64,000 nt of DNA from JBLWXV01 sp048267245 (lineage in GTDB: Bacteria; Bdellovibrionota; Bacteriovoracia; Bacteriovoracales; Bacteriovoracaceae): positions 1,364,001 to 1,428,000 of the forward strand of contig JBLWXV010000001.1 in assembly GCA_048267245.1 (NCBI GenBank), given 5' to 3'. Every line of letters starts with the position of its first letter. Within the stretch, counting starts at the first letter, position 1. Shown in pieces: positions 1 to 7,853 of this stretch. The notes below the pieces were generated by a model, which was given only the letters and a program-made list of their open reading frames with translations, was not told the DNA's origin and searched no databases. The translations under genes were made by a program, and so were the position numbers.

Positions 1-220
1 AGTGCTAGCGACAAAATAACAATGAAGTGAGTCCACTGACTCAGGTAACGAACCGATTTCATAGTAATTTTGTTAAAGTAGCACAAGCAAGTAAGCTTCA
101 TCATTACACTCTAGCCCATAGGGAGAGGGAGCAGGTCTTTCGGGTAAAAAGGTAAGAGAGTGGCGACTTTTCATACAATCCCAACGAGACTTTAGGCAGT
201 TAGCAGGATAAAATACTCCT

Positions 221-1681
221 ATGCTTAAGATTTGTATGAGGCAAGTGGCCGTAATTACGTTGTTTGTAGCCGGATTTTGTTGTGCTCTAAAGCCCCAAGA
301 TTCCCTGGCCCGTGAAGAAAATAACTATGAGGTGGACTTCTCATATGAACGCTTTTTTCGCCTCAATACCCCTTTAAATAAGACTGCGGCCGATCAGTGG
401 ATGGGCGTCTCCTTTCGCACCCAGAGGCCCGATCCGCGCTTTTACTGGGATGGCTTCATTGATATCGATACCCGCCTCTATTTAAAGGGTGGCACCGAAA
501 CCGACTTCATCTACTCAGCACCGGAATTCTACATCCAGCGCGACGACAGTTACTCTACGAGTGCAGTTGAAATCGACGAAAATGGCAACGAAGTTCAGGT
601 TGAGCGCGAAGTAAAGGCCCTCTTTAGCTTTGGCCGCCGACTGCTCGACTGGAATGAGCACGAGCGCTATTGGCAGCTTGGCTACCTCAATGGTCAGCAG
701 GGCTTTGCTCTACTTGGTGAAAAGCAAGAGGGTCTCACGGGAATTCACTTTAATGCTGATACGAGAGTTTTTCGTGCCAACATTTTCTTTTCTTATCTCT
801 TTATTCCCTCGCTCAACCCAAGTATTGGCGAAGAGAATGGAAGGATCACCAGCAATAGCGAGTGGGTGAGACTCCCTCCAACCCAGACTATTTATAACGG
901 CGTTCCCGCCGAGATTGCCTATCAAATTAACGAACCCAAAATTCATCGCGTGCTCTTAAATAAGTCGCTAGGTGCTTCATTTGATCTCAAGTGGACGCAA
1001 GAGGGTTTTCTGCGCGCCTACGCCATCTATAAACCAGAAAATAAAATTCGCGTAAACGCTCAGGCCTACTACGATACCGCTACCGGAAAGGTACAAGTTG
1101 AGGCGAACCCCGTAGTAAATCACCATCTTCTCTATGGCCTTCAATTTCATCAAAACCTCAGTCAGCACTTTAATTTCATTGCGGGCATTGATGTTAATGA
1201 TCCAAACGCAAGACTTGGGAAAGACTTTGATGTGCTAGATCCAGTTCAACTTCGCGAGCAGAATCGCACTTTTGATAGTGAGTTCTTTAGAATCCTCCCA
1301 AGTTATGATCGCGAGAGCTATGCCCATTACTCACTCACTTATAATAATCGCCGCCTAATCCTGGGCTCTCACTACATCCACCTCATTAGCGATAATGAGC
1401 GCGGCAATGACGACTTCTTTAGTGATACCGTGAAGTGGAAAAGTGCACTTGGGCTCTATGGAAAATACTTTGTGACAGATAAGTGGGATATTCTCGTGGA
1501 CTGGAGATATGACTTTGTTCGCGAAGATAATATTTTAAAGAGTGAGACTAGTTACTTCTTCTGGCCAAACCTACATTTTTCGCTGGGCTTTGAACTTCTT
1601 AAAGCACCCGATCGCAACTCCTATTGGAGTGCCTACCGCGCCAATGATATTGTCTACACTGGCGTGGTCTACACTTATTAA
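221..1681 (+). CDS. Putative outer-membrane beta-barrel protein
   Basis: The 486-residue product starts with a signal peptide (hydrophobic stretch near residues 9-24, likely cleavage after SLA). The mature part has many alternating aromatic/polar segments such as RFYWDGFIDIDTRLYLK and ends in Tyr-Thr-Tyr, which fits a transmembrane beta-barrel with an aromatic C-terminal strand. I do not recognise a named family. A TAAAAT box lies at 209-214, so an ATG at 221 would leave almost no leader; the ATG at 236 is an alternative start that still keeps a signal peptide. The next gene is convergent and 2 bp away. The envelope location is inferred from composition only. Confidence 0.6.
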   Translation: MLKICMRQVAVITLFVAGFCCALKPQDSLAREENNYEVDFSYERFFRLNTPLNKTAADQWMGVSFRTQRPDPRFYWDGFIDIDTRLYLKGGTETDFIYSAPEFYIQRDDSYSTSAVEIDENGNEVQVEREVKALFSFGRRLLDWNEHERYWQLGYLNGQQGFALLGEKQEGLTGIHFNADTRVFRANIFFSYLFIPSLNPSIGEENGRITSNSEWVRLPPTQTIYNGVPAEIAYQINEPKIHRVLLNKSLGASFDLKWTQEGFLRAYAIYKPENKIRVNAQAYYDTATGKVQVEANPVVNHHLLYGLQFHQNLSQHFNFIAGIDVNDPNARLGKDFDVLDPVQLREQNRTFDSEFFRILPSYDRESYAHYSLTYNNRRLILGSHYIHLISDNERGNDDFFSDTVKWKSALGLYGKYFVTDKWDILVDWRYDFVREDNILKSETSYFFWPNLHFSLGFELLKAPDRNSYWSAYRANDIVYTGVVYTY

Positions 1682-1683
1682 AT

Positions 1684-2058
1684 TTAAAAGAGTCCCATCT
1701 TCTTTGCTTGCTCCATCATTTGCTCCTTTTGCTCGGGGCTCATGTTGGCAAACATCTCCTGCATGCGACGAAGTTCTTCCGGGTCCATGTTGCTCATCAT
1801 CTCTTGCGCTTGGGCCATCATGTCTTCTTTAGACATATTTTCTGGCATGCCGACGCTAAAGATAATCTTGTCGCCACTCTTTTGATGAAGTGTGCCCTTT
1901 GTAGCGAGGTCTTCGAGAATGTCGTTGAGATTTGCCCCTTTGCTGTCGGCCACCTCATAGAGCTTTTCAAGGGGCAGAGAGACGCGCTTACCTGGAAAGC
2001 CGTTACTTGCTAGGTTCTTTACAATCATTTCTTTAAGAGCGTTATTGGCTTCGTTCAT
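1684..2058 (-). CDS. Hypothetical protein with Met-rich helical tail
   Basis: This 124-residue cytoplasmic protein has an N-terminal alpha/beta segment of about 70 residues (LEKLYEVADSKGANLNDILEDL, reminiscent of a small winged-helix fold). Its C-terminal half is a Met/Glu/Gln-rich amphipathic helix with repeated M-S-x-E-x/M-D-P-E-E phases. No signal peptide or cofactor motif is visible. It lies 8 bp downstream of the MazG-like gene on the same strand and is probably co-transcribed with it. The function is not recognised. The methionine-rich helix could be a binding surface, but that is speculation. Confidence 0.6.
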   Translation of the reverse strand: MNEANNALKEMIVKNLASNGFPGKRVSLPLEKLYEVADSKGANLNDILEDLATKGTLHQKSGDKIIFSVGMPENMSKEDMMAQAQEMMSNMDPEELRRMQEMFANMSPEQKEQMMEQAKKMGLF

Positions 2059-2066
2059 GGTCGTTC

Positions 2067-2447
2067 CTACTGCTCTAGAATTTCGCGCTCGCGAGCGAGG
2101 TCGCGCTTCTGCGCCGCTGCTTCTGTGAATTTATCTCCGTAGCGCGCTTTGAGCTTTTTGATATTTGTCTCCATGAGCGGTTCAAAGTCAACGCCAAGCT
2201 CATCACAAGCGATGGCGAGGTACCAAAACATATCGCCGATTTCTTCTTTCAGATTTACGCGGTCAAGGTCCTTGCCGTAGAAAATGTGCTTTTTAAGAGC
2301 GTCGAGAAATTCACCAGCTTCAGTAGAGAGACCAATTCCCGCATGAAGGAGGCGCTTGACTCCATCGTCATTTAGACGGCCGTTCATACCTTCAAAATCG
2401 CGCGACTCAGTAACGATAGCGTCATTGATATAATCTCTGCTTTGCAT
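2067..2447 (-). CDS. MazG-like nucleotide pyrophosphohydrolase
   Basis: The 126-residue protein carries the MazG/dUTPase-like all-alpha signature: STEAGEFLDALKK in one helix, then LKEEIGDMFWYLAIACDELG. These supply the E-x-x-E and E-x-x-D metal ligands expected for NTP pyrophosphohydrolases. The length fits a single-domain MazG-like enzyme rather than a tandem MazG. Members hydrolyse NTPs or dNTPs to NMP plus pyrophosphate, often as house-cleaning enzymes; the exact substrate cannot be read here. It is followed 8 bp later by the Met-rich protein and sits downstream of mutM, consistent with a nucleotide/DNA quality-control neighbourhood. Confidence 0.8.
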   Translation of the reverse strand: MQSRDYINDAIVTESRDFEGMNGRLNDDGVKRLLHAGIGLSTEAGEFLDALKKHIFYGKDLDRVNLKEEIGDMFWYLAIACDELGVDFEPLMETNIKKLKARYGDKFTEAAAQKRDLAREREILEQ

Positions 2448-2529
2448 AGTTCATCCCTTTGAAAATGTGTGATGGGAAAAACTAGCAAAAAATGGCGAAG
2501 TCTTCTAGAAACGCGGCAGCGAAAACACG

Positions 2530-3354
2530 CTAAGACTGGCACTTAGGACAATAAAAAGTGCCCCGGCCTTTAAGTTCGATCTTTTTGACTGGCCCACCGC
2601 ACATCTGACAGGTCTCCTGCCAGAAGACTACCAGATTGAGGACGCCCTCACCCTTGTCTCCATTGGCGTCCTGATAGCCGCCACTGAAAGTTGTGCCACC
2701 GGTGCTAATGGTGTCTTCTAGAATTGATCTCGTCGCCTCAAGAAGCTTTGTGCACTCAAGTTTCGTCACCTTGCCGGCCCTGCGAGTGGGGCGAATGCCT
2801 GCGCGAGCGCAGATCTCACAGGCGATGTAGTTGCCGACACCAGCAAAGAAATTTTGATCAAGCAGAAAGGGTTTAAGCTCGCGCTGAGGGTAGCGCTTTA
2901 GAGTTGTAAGTATATAGTCGGCGGTAAATTCCTCGGAGCCAATATCCACACCGAGCTCATTCCACTTTTCATCTCTGCGCTCGTCTTTTAGAAAGTACAT
3001 ATTTCCAAAGCGCCTGGGGTCAATATAAGAGAGGAAGATGGTCTCTCCTTGGGCATCCTTAGTTTTAAATTCGACGTGGGTGTGCTTGAGGGCGAGGGCT
3101 TCTTTGCTCACGCGCCAGGTTCCAGACATTCCAAGGTGTGAGTAAATTACGCTCTTATCATCGAGGTCAAAGGCCAAGAGTTTTCCCTTTCTTCTAATCT
3201 CAACAATGGTTCTGCCTTTAGGGGAGAACATGCGGTCTTTATCTTTGAGGCATGAGCTCACGACGGAGGAATAGGTTTCCTTTTCGATTTTTAAAGGGAG
3301 GTAATCGCTAAGTTGGCGGCGGATGGTTTGGACTTCGGGTAGCTCTGGGGGCAT
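2530..3354 (-). CDS. mutM: Formamidopyrimidine-DNA glycosylase (Fpg/MutM family)
   Basis: The enzyme is a bifunctional base-excision glycosylase/AP lyase for oxidised purines. It shows the N-terminal catalytic P-E-L-P-E-V block, the SHLGMSGTW segment, the H2TH region DQNFFAGVGNYIACEICARAGI, and a C-terminal zinc finger with Cys-x2-Cys and Cys-x2-Cys ending in YCPKCQS. The 274-residue length is normal. The start reads M-P-P-E-L-P instead of the usual M-P-E-L-P, so an extra proline sits between the initiator Met and the block that normally supplies the catalytic Pro and Glu. It is transcribed away from the ars operon. Confidence 0.9.
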   Translation of the reverse strand: MPPELPEVQTIRRQLSDYLPLKIEKETYSSVVSSCLKDKDRMFSPKGRTIVEIRRKGKLLAFDLDDKSVIYSHLGMSGTWRVSKEALALKHTHVEFKTKDAQGETIFLSYIDPRRFGNMYFLKDERRDEKWNELGVDIGSEEFTADYILTTLKRYPQRELKPFLLDQNFFAGVGNYIACEICARAGIRPTRRAGKVTKLECTKLLEATRSILEDTISTGGTTFSGGYQDANGDKGEGVLNLVVFWQETCQMCGGPVKKIELKGRGTFYCPKCQS

Positions 3355-3436
3355 GTGTCAATCCTTTTATTTCAATGTCATAGTTGATCTATGCCCGAAT
3401 TATTTTAACAATTTTTCATTAAAGGTGAAATAAAGC

Positions 3437-3475
3437 TTGAGTCCGTACTATGGTACAAGGTGTATATTACTCCTA
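3437..3475 (+). promoter_or_regulatory. MerR-type ars promoter/operator (copy 1)
   Basis: A -35 element TTGAGT (3437-3442) and a -10 TATATT (3463-3468) are separated by 20 bp, the over-long spacing typical of MerR-activated promoters. The spacer holds the dyad GTAC-N4-GTAC (3445-3456). The same arrangement, with the same spacing, precedes the second merR copy. The -10 ends 7 nt before the ATG at 3475, so transcription would begin at or next to the start codon. Confidence 0.75.
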
Positions 3476-3885
3476 TGAAAGAAGAAATGACTATAGGTAC
3501 TCTGGCCTCGGCGTCAGATGTAAACGTTGAGACGATTCGTTTTTATGAAAGAAAGGGAATTTTAAAACAGCCAAAGAAATTAGGTAGCTTTAGATATTAT
3601 CCGCAAGGCTATGTCGCCCGCATTCGATTCATTAAAAGGTCGCAAGAACTTGGTTTCACCTTGGCGGAAACAAAAGAGTTGCTAGATCTTAAAATTAAAA
3701 ATCAGTCAAAATGTGGTGATGTTCTTTCTAAAACAAAAGAGAAAATAGCGGAAGTTGAAAAAAAGATAAGTGATTTAAAAAAAATGAAAAAATCTCTTGA
3801 AGGTCTAGCACATTGTTGTGTCGATAATGAGCAGCCTTTAAGTGATTGTCCGATTCTTGAATGTTTCATTTCTCAAAAAGGATAA
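3475..3885 (+). CDS. MerR-family thiol/metalloid-responsive regulator
   Basis: The 136-residue protein has an N-terminal winged helix (MTIGTLASASDVNVETIRFYERKGIL) and a long dimerisation helix. Its cysteines are C80, C114/C115, C125 and C130. Three of these match the C82/C117/C126 layout of mercury MerR, which forms a three-coordinate thiolate site; such a site could also hold As(III) or Sb(III). It heads an arsenic operon where an ArsR repressor would be expected. The ATG at 3475 is chosen over an upstream start at 3460 because it matches the paralogue at 20446 and lies just past the -10 box. Likely self-regulated. Metalloid specificity is inferred from context. Confidence 0.85.
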   Translation: MKEEMTIGTLASASDVNVETIRFYERKGILKQPKKLGSFRYYPQGYVARIRFIKRSQELGFTLAETKELLDLKIKNQSKCGDVLSKTKEKIAEVEKKISDLKKMKKSLEGLAHCCVDNEQPLSDCPILECFISQKG

Positions 3886-3888
3886 ATA

Positions 3889-4323
3889 ATGAAGAAGAAT
3901 GTTTTGTTCTTATGCACAGGAAACTCCTGTCGTTCGCAAATGGCCGAAGGATGGGGGAAATCTCTAAAGGGTGACAAGTTTAATTTCTATTCTGCCGGCA
4001 CTAAAAAGCATGGTCTCAATCCAAGAGCAGTTCAAGTGATGAAAGAAGCGGGCGTTGATATCAGTGGGCATGAGTCAAATACCACAGATGAACTGCCGGG
4101 TGTTACGATGGATTTTGTTTTCACGGTTTGTTCAGATGCTCATGAAAATTGTCCTTATTTCCCGGGTGGTAAAATTATTCATACAGGTTTTGATGATCCA
4201 CCTCGTTTGACCAAAGAAATGACAGATGAAAACGAGGTCTTATCTGTATATCGAAGAGTACGTGATGAAATTAAAAACATGGTGCTAGAAATTGAAAAAT
4301 ATACCGACGGAAAACATGAGTAG
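3889..4323 (+). CDS. arsC: Arsenate reductase, thioredoxin-coupled LMW-PTP type
   Basis: The 144-residue cytoplasmic enzyme reduces arsenate to arsenite. The P-loop is C9-TGNSC-R15 (CX5R), and the redox pair C81 and C88 in VCSDAHENCPYFPGG matches the Cys10/Cys82/Cys89 relay of thioredoxin-dependent ArsC. The DP motif appears as FDDPPRL. The gene starts 3 bp after the regulator stop and overlaps acr3, so product arsenite is handed to the efflux pump encoded next. A close paralogue is at 20859; by my eye count about 30 of roughly 143 positions differ. Confidence 0.93.
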   Translation: MKKNVLFLCTGNSCRSQMAEGWGKSLKGDKFNFYSAGTKKHGLNPRAVQVMKEAGVDISGHESNTTDELPGVTMDFVFTVCSDAHENCPYFPGGKIIHTGFDDPPRLTKEMTDENEVLSVYRRVRDEIKNMVLEIEKYTDGKHE

Positions 4324-5347
4324 TGAATCAGAAAAAATGGGTTTATTTGAAAGGTATCTAAGCCTGTGGGTAGCTTTGTGTATTGTCGTTGGAATCGTTC
4401 TTGGAAAATTTCTTGGAGATTCAATAAGCGTTTTGAGCGATATGAATATTGCTACCGTCAATATTCCGGTTGCTATATTAGTATGGCTTATGATTTTTCC
4501 TATGATGGTGCAAATCGATTTTAGCTCTATTAAAGAAGTAGGAAAAAATCCTAAAGGTTTAATTTTAACTCTAGTGATCAATTGGCTAATTAAGCCATTT
4601 ACCATGGCATTTTTTGCATGGATATTTTTTGATAAACTTTATTCAGCATATTTGTCTCCTGAACTTGCGAAAGAATATATCGCAGGGGCCATTCTTCTTG
4701 GAGCTGCACCTTGTACTGCTATGGTTTTTGTGTGGTCATATCTGACGAAAGGTGATCCTGAATATACACTTGTTCAAGTAGCCATAAATGATTTGGTCTT
4801 ACTTATTGCCTTCATTCCGATCGTGAAATTTCTTCTCGGCGTCAGTAATGTAGAAATCCCTTTTGATACATTGATCTCTTCGGTTGTTATTTTTGTTGTT
4901 GTTCCACTCGTCGCAGGCTTTCTCGCAAATAAAATCCTTATAAAGTCTATGGGTGAGAAGTGGTTTAAAGAAGTCTTTATGGCAAAACTTAAACCAGTCT
5001 CTATTATCGCTCTTCTAACAACCCTCATCCTTTTATTTGCCTTTCAAGGCGAGAAGATTCTCGCCAATCCTCTTCATATTTTCCTTATTGCGATTCCCTT
5101 AACCATACAGACTTACGTGATCTTCTTTGTGACGTGGGCGATGGGTAAAAAAATGTCCCTCCCGCATTGTGTTTTAAGTCCAGGGGCGATGATTGGGGCA
5201 AGTAACTTTTTTGAACTTGCAGTAGCAGTTGCTATTGCTCTTTTTGGTTTAAATTCAGGAGCCGCACTAGCCACGGTGGTTGGGGTTTTGATTGAAGTTC
5301 CAGTGATGCTCAGCTTAGTTAAAATTTCTAATAAATGGAGATTCTAA
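4316..5347 (+). CDS. acr3: Arsenite efflux permease of the Acr3 family
   Basis: The 343-residue inner-membrane protein has about ten hydrophobic helices. It contains the Acr3 signature AAPCTAMVFVWSYLTKGDP with the functionally important Cys at position 133, and a conserved Glu in SNFFELAVAVAIALFG. It exports arsenite using the proton motive force. The ATG at 4316 is preferred over an in-frame start at 4292 because the paralogue at 21287 begins at the same residue and the resulting 8-bp overlap with arsC suits translational coupling. Its stop overlaps the arsH start by one base. Confidence 0.93.
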   Translation: MSSESEKMGLFERYLSLWVALCIVVGIVLGKFLGDSISVLSDMNIATVNIPVAILVWLMIFPMMVQIDFSSIKEVGKNPKGLILTLVINWLIKPFTMAFFAWIFFDKLYSAYLSPELAKEYIAGAILLGAAPCTAMVFVWSYLTKGDPEYTLVQVAINDLVLLIAFIPIVKFLLGVSNVEIPFDTLISSVVIFVVVPLVAGFLANKILIKSMGEKWFKEVFMAKLKPVSIIALLTTLILLFAFQGEKILANPLHIFLIAIPLTIQTYVIFFVTWAMGKKMSLPHCVLSPGAMIGASNFFELAVAVAIALFGLNSGAALATVVGVLIEVPVMLSLVKISNKWRF

Positions 5348-6066
5348 TGGAATACATAAAGAATGAGACATTCGATCTTAGACCTTCAGGCTTAGAGTGT
5401 TCAGATCATAAACCAAGAATTCTTATCTTGTACGGTTCTTTGCGTGAGAGGTCTTTTTCACGCTTGCTGGCCGAAGAAGCAGGTAGAATTCTTGAAAGTA
5501 TGGGGGCAGAGGTCAAGTTTTATAATCCAGATGGTCTACCAACACATGATTATGATCGTTCAGTCAATCATCCTAAAGTTCAAGAATTGAGAGAACTAAG
5601 TCAATGGTCAGAAGCTCAAGTTTGGTCATCGCCAGAACTTCATGGAAATATGTCAGGGCTAATGAAAACCCAAATTGATTGGATACCTCTTTCAATTGGT
5701 GCTGTACGTCCCACACAGGGAAGGACTCTGGCGCTTTTGCAGGTGAGTGGCGGTTCACAAAGCTTCAACGCAGTTAATAATATGCGAATTCTTGGGCGTT
5801 GGATGAGAATGATTACCATTCCAAATCAATCTTCAGTAGCTAAGGCCTTCCAAGAATTTAATGAAGACGGTACGATGAAAGAGTCAAGCTATCGCGATCG
5901 TATTGTCGACGTTATGGAAGAGCTGATGCGCTTTACTTACCTAACAAGGGATCATGCTACTTTTCTCGTTGACCGCTATAGTGAACGTAAAGAAGCTAGA
6001 AACAAAGCATTCGAAGCGATGAATAAGGCTGAATTAAAATGCAAAGATAAAACGGGGTGTTGTTGA
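5347..6066 (+). CDS. arsH: NADPH-dependent FMN reductase-like organoarsenical oxidase ArsH
   Basis: The 239-residue flavodoxin-like protein carries the ArsH hallmarks: a phosphate-binding loop YGSLRERSFSR near residue 28, PTHDYDRSVNHPKVQELRELSQWSEAQVWSSPELHGNMSG, and a Q-I-D-W-I-P-L segment. ArsH oxidises trivalent methyl- and aryl-arsenicals and has H2O2-forming quinone reductase activity. The start at 5347 (TAATG overlap) is supported by a GGAG ribosome site 6 nt upstream; an in-frame ATG at 5335 lies before that site. The C-terminus is Cys-rich (KCKDKTGCC), an unusual tail that might bind metalloid. Confidence 0.9.
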   Translation: MEYIKNETFDLRPSGLECSDHKPRILILYGSLRERSFSRLLAEEAGRILESMGAEVKFYNPDGLPTHDYDRSVNHPKVQELRELSQWSEAQVWSSPELHGNMSGLMKTQIDWIPLSIGAVRPTQGRTLALLQVSGGSQSFNAVNNMRILGRWMRMITIPNQSSVAKAFQEFNEDGTMKESSYRDRIVDVMEELMRFTYLTRDHATFLVDRYSERKEARNKAFEAMNKAELKCKDKTGCC

Positions 6067-6470
6067 TGTCTTATAAAGTGGAATCAACATTTATCACTAA
6101 AGGTCTTTCCTCCTTTTCTCTTGGGAGTCAGACCATTCATGTGGATGTGTCGAAAGAGAGAGATGAAAGCCTTCCTGGCCCTGCGGAATTGCTTCTTACG
6201 GCGTTATCAAGTTGTATTTTAAAAAATATTGAAAGATTTTCCGAAATACTTAAATTTGAGTATGAGAGCGTTTCAATTAAAGTTGAAGCCAAGCGACAAA
6301 ACTCACCTCCAAAGTTCACAGAGATTAGCTATGTTGTATTTTTAAAAACAGGTGAAGATCAGCATCGAATTGATCTTTTACATAAAAATATTAAAAAATT
6401 TGGCACCGTTTATAACTCATTATCGGAAGAGACAAAAATTTTAGGCAACATCGAAAAGGTTTTATTGTGA
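6066..6470 (+). CDS. OsmC-family protein in ars operon
   Basis: This 134-residue protein has the OsmC/Ohr fold signature GPAELLLTALSSCILKNIERFSEILKFEYESVSIKVEA. A Cys follows the LLLTALSS helix start, as in the first catalytic cysteine of the family. I do not see the upstream Ohr-type cysteine motif clearly, so it may be an OsmC-like redox protein and not a classical organic hydroperoxide reductase. The ATG overlaps the arsH stop (TGATG), and the stop overlaps the next gene by 4 bp. A role in thiol or peroxide stress caused by arsenic is an inference from the operon. Confidence 0.8.
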   Translation: MSYKVESTFITKGLSSFSLGSQTIHVDVSKERDESLPGPAELLLTALSSCILKNIERFSEILKFEYESVSIKVEAKRQNSPPKFTEISYVVFLKTGEDQHRIDLLHKNIKKFGTVYNSLSEETKILGNIEKVLL

Positions 6471-7192
6471 TTCACGCAGTTGGTAATATTTCATTAAAAT
6501 ATCAAGATTTCGTAAAAAGATCGTTTCTCAAACATAATCTTATTATTGAGTTCACATCGATTGATCGAGTTACCAATATTGTCACTATTTCCTTCGATAA
6601 AGATTCAACGAAGATTCTTAATTCAAACGGTCGTAAGTTTTACAATTGGGATCTTTTGTTCTCAGTGCTTGGGCCCAATGACAATTTGGGTGAAATTGAA
6701 AGTAAACTGGATAAAAGGATTCAGATACTAAAGAGTGTACTCTCACTCAAATCAAGACCAATTGCAGATGAATTTCACGGCAGTATTCGAGTGCAAGATA
6801 TTGTTAAGTCTGCTTGCTTTTACTCTTGGCTGTTTGGCGTTGTGCCGAAAGAGTGGACTCATCGATATGTTACTTTTGTAAGACCTGACACAAAATTTAA
6901 TTTTGTGCTTCTTGTGTCGGATGGGAAAGAGCTTCATCACGATACGCTTTATCACTTGGGAATGGGAGTTTCTTCAAAGGAAAAGGTTATTGAGTTTTAT
7001 CATTCTGCTGTAGAGAATGGATTTAGTGTTGAAAAGCCACCTCGAACTACTTGGCGAGGAACCCCTCTTCATGAACTTTGGCTTAAAGACCCTGATGGAA
7101 CTCTCATTGAGATTTATTCAAGGCTTACAGATGACGAGTTATCTCAAATGCCATCTGATATGGAACCTGTAATTTTAATAGAGGATATTTAG
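6467..7192 (+). CDS. VOC (glyoxalase/ArsI-CadI-like) protein with N-terminal extension
   Basis: The 241-residue product starts at a GTG that overlaps the previous stop (GTGA). Residues from about 100 to 220 form a vicinal-oxygen-chelate domain, with metal-ligand positions in FHGSIRV (His), YHLGMGV (His) and LIEIYSRL (Glu) and the family motif LKDPDGT. ArsI C-As lyases and CadI proteins have this fold, but the vicinal cysteines that bind As(III) in ArsI are not visible here. The first 100 or so residues match nothing I recognise. The substrate is therefore unknown; an organoarsenical or stress-metabolite role is inferred from the operon. Confidence 0.75.
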   Translation: MIHAVGNISLKYQDFVKRSFLKHNLIIEFTSIDRVTNIVTISFDKDSTKILNSNGRKFYNWDLLFSVLGPNDNLGEIESKLDKRIQILKSVLSLKSRPIADEFHGSIRVQDIVKSACFYSWLFGVVPKEWTHRYVTFVRPDTKFNFVLLVSDGKELHHDTLYHLGMGVSSKEKVIEFYHSAVENGFSVEKPPRTTWRGTPLHELWLKDPDGTLIEIYSRLTDDELSQMPSDMEPVILIEDI

Positions 7193-7446
7193 TGGGATGT
7201 TGCAATAATAATTCCAAAAAAAGTAATGCTGAAGTCATTGAAGGAATGCTTTGTTATTGTTTTTGCTTTTCTGAAGATGATCTTCAAAATGCTATTAATC
7301 AAAAACAAGAAAATGACTTTATCAAAGAAATTAATAATCAGATTCGTTCACTAGGTTGTAATTGTGAAAAATTAAATCCAAGTGGAAAATGCTGTATCCC
7401 AACTATTAAAAAGTTAATTGAAAGCAAAAAAAATGGTGGTTTTTGA
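7192..7446 (+). CDS. Cys-rich [2Fe-2S] metallochaperone-like small protein
   Basis: The 84-residue protein has nine cysteines: C3-C4, a CYCFCF cluster at 21-25, C56/C58 in LGCNCEKLNP, and C67-C68 in SGKCC. The C-x-C ... C-x-C-E-x-x-N-P-x-G-x-C-C order matches the [2Fe-2S]/zinc domain found in CopZ-type metallochaperones and BFD-like proteins of metal operons. It begins at a GTG overlapping the VOC stop by one base and ends on the second arsC start. It may deliver electrons or bind metalloid for the neighbouring reductase; this is inferred. Confidence 0.7.
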   Translation: MGCCNNNSKKSNAEVIEGMLCYCFCFSEDDLQNAINQKQENDFIKEINNQIRSLGCNCEKLNPSGKCCIPTIKKLIESKKNGGF

Positions 7447-7853
7447 TGAAAGTCCTTTTTATATGTGTCCAAAACTCGGCTCGCAGTCAAATTGCTGAAG
7501 CAGTGGCCAGGAAATTATCTCCACAGAGTTGGGAAATTCGCAGTGCTGGAAGTTACCCTGCTAAAGAAATAAATCCATCAGCTCTAGCAGTTCTTAAAGA
7601 TGCAGGCTACGAAGCAGATGAACTTTACCCAAAACATTGGGATAAGTTTCCCCCAAGTTTCTTTATCAATCTTGATTTTATAGTAAGAGTTTGTGATGGA
7701 GAATTATGTCCATCGCTTACCTCCAAAAATACCAAAATTCTAAGCTGGCCAATCGAAGACCCAGCGCAAAGTGATAAAATCTCAGATTTTCAAAATGTCC
7801 TTCACGTTATCGAAGATAAATGGATTGAGTTTTTAAGAAGCTACAACATCTAA
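7446..7853 (+). CDS. arsC: Second LMW-PTP-type arsenate reductase-like protein
   Basis: The 135-residue protein has the P-loop C7-VQNSA-R13 (CX5R) and a later Cys pair C83/C88 in RVCDGELCP, like ArsC C82/C89. The DP motif is PIEDPAQSD. The CVQNSARSQ variant and divergent sequence mark it as a subfamily different from the ArsC at 3889, so this is not a recent duplicate. It closes the operon, overlapping the Fe-S protein stop (TGATG). Immediately after its stop begins a 165-bp-class repeat. Whether it prefers arsenate or another oxyanion cannot be told. Confidence 0.85.
   Translation: MKVLFICVQNSARSQIAEAVARKLSPQSWEIRSAGSYPAKEINPSALAVLKDAGYEADELYPKHWDKFPPSFFINLDFIVRVCDGELCPSLTSKNTKILSWPIEDPAQSDKISDFQNVLHVIEDKWIEFLRSYNI

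Noticed and set aside
1..30. Possible 3' end of a gene entering the window (open frame to TGA at 28-30)
   Set aside because: Ten codons are too few to judge.
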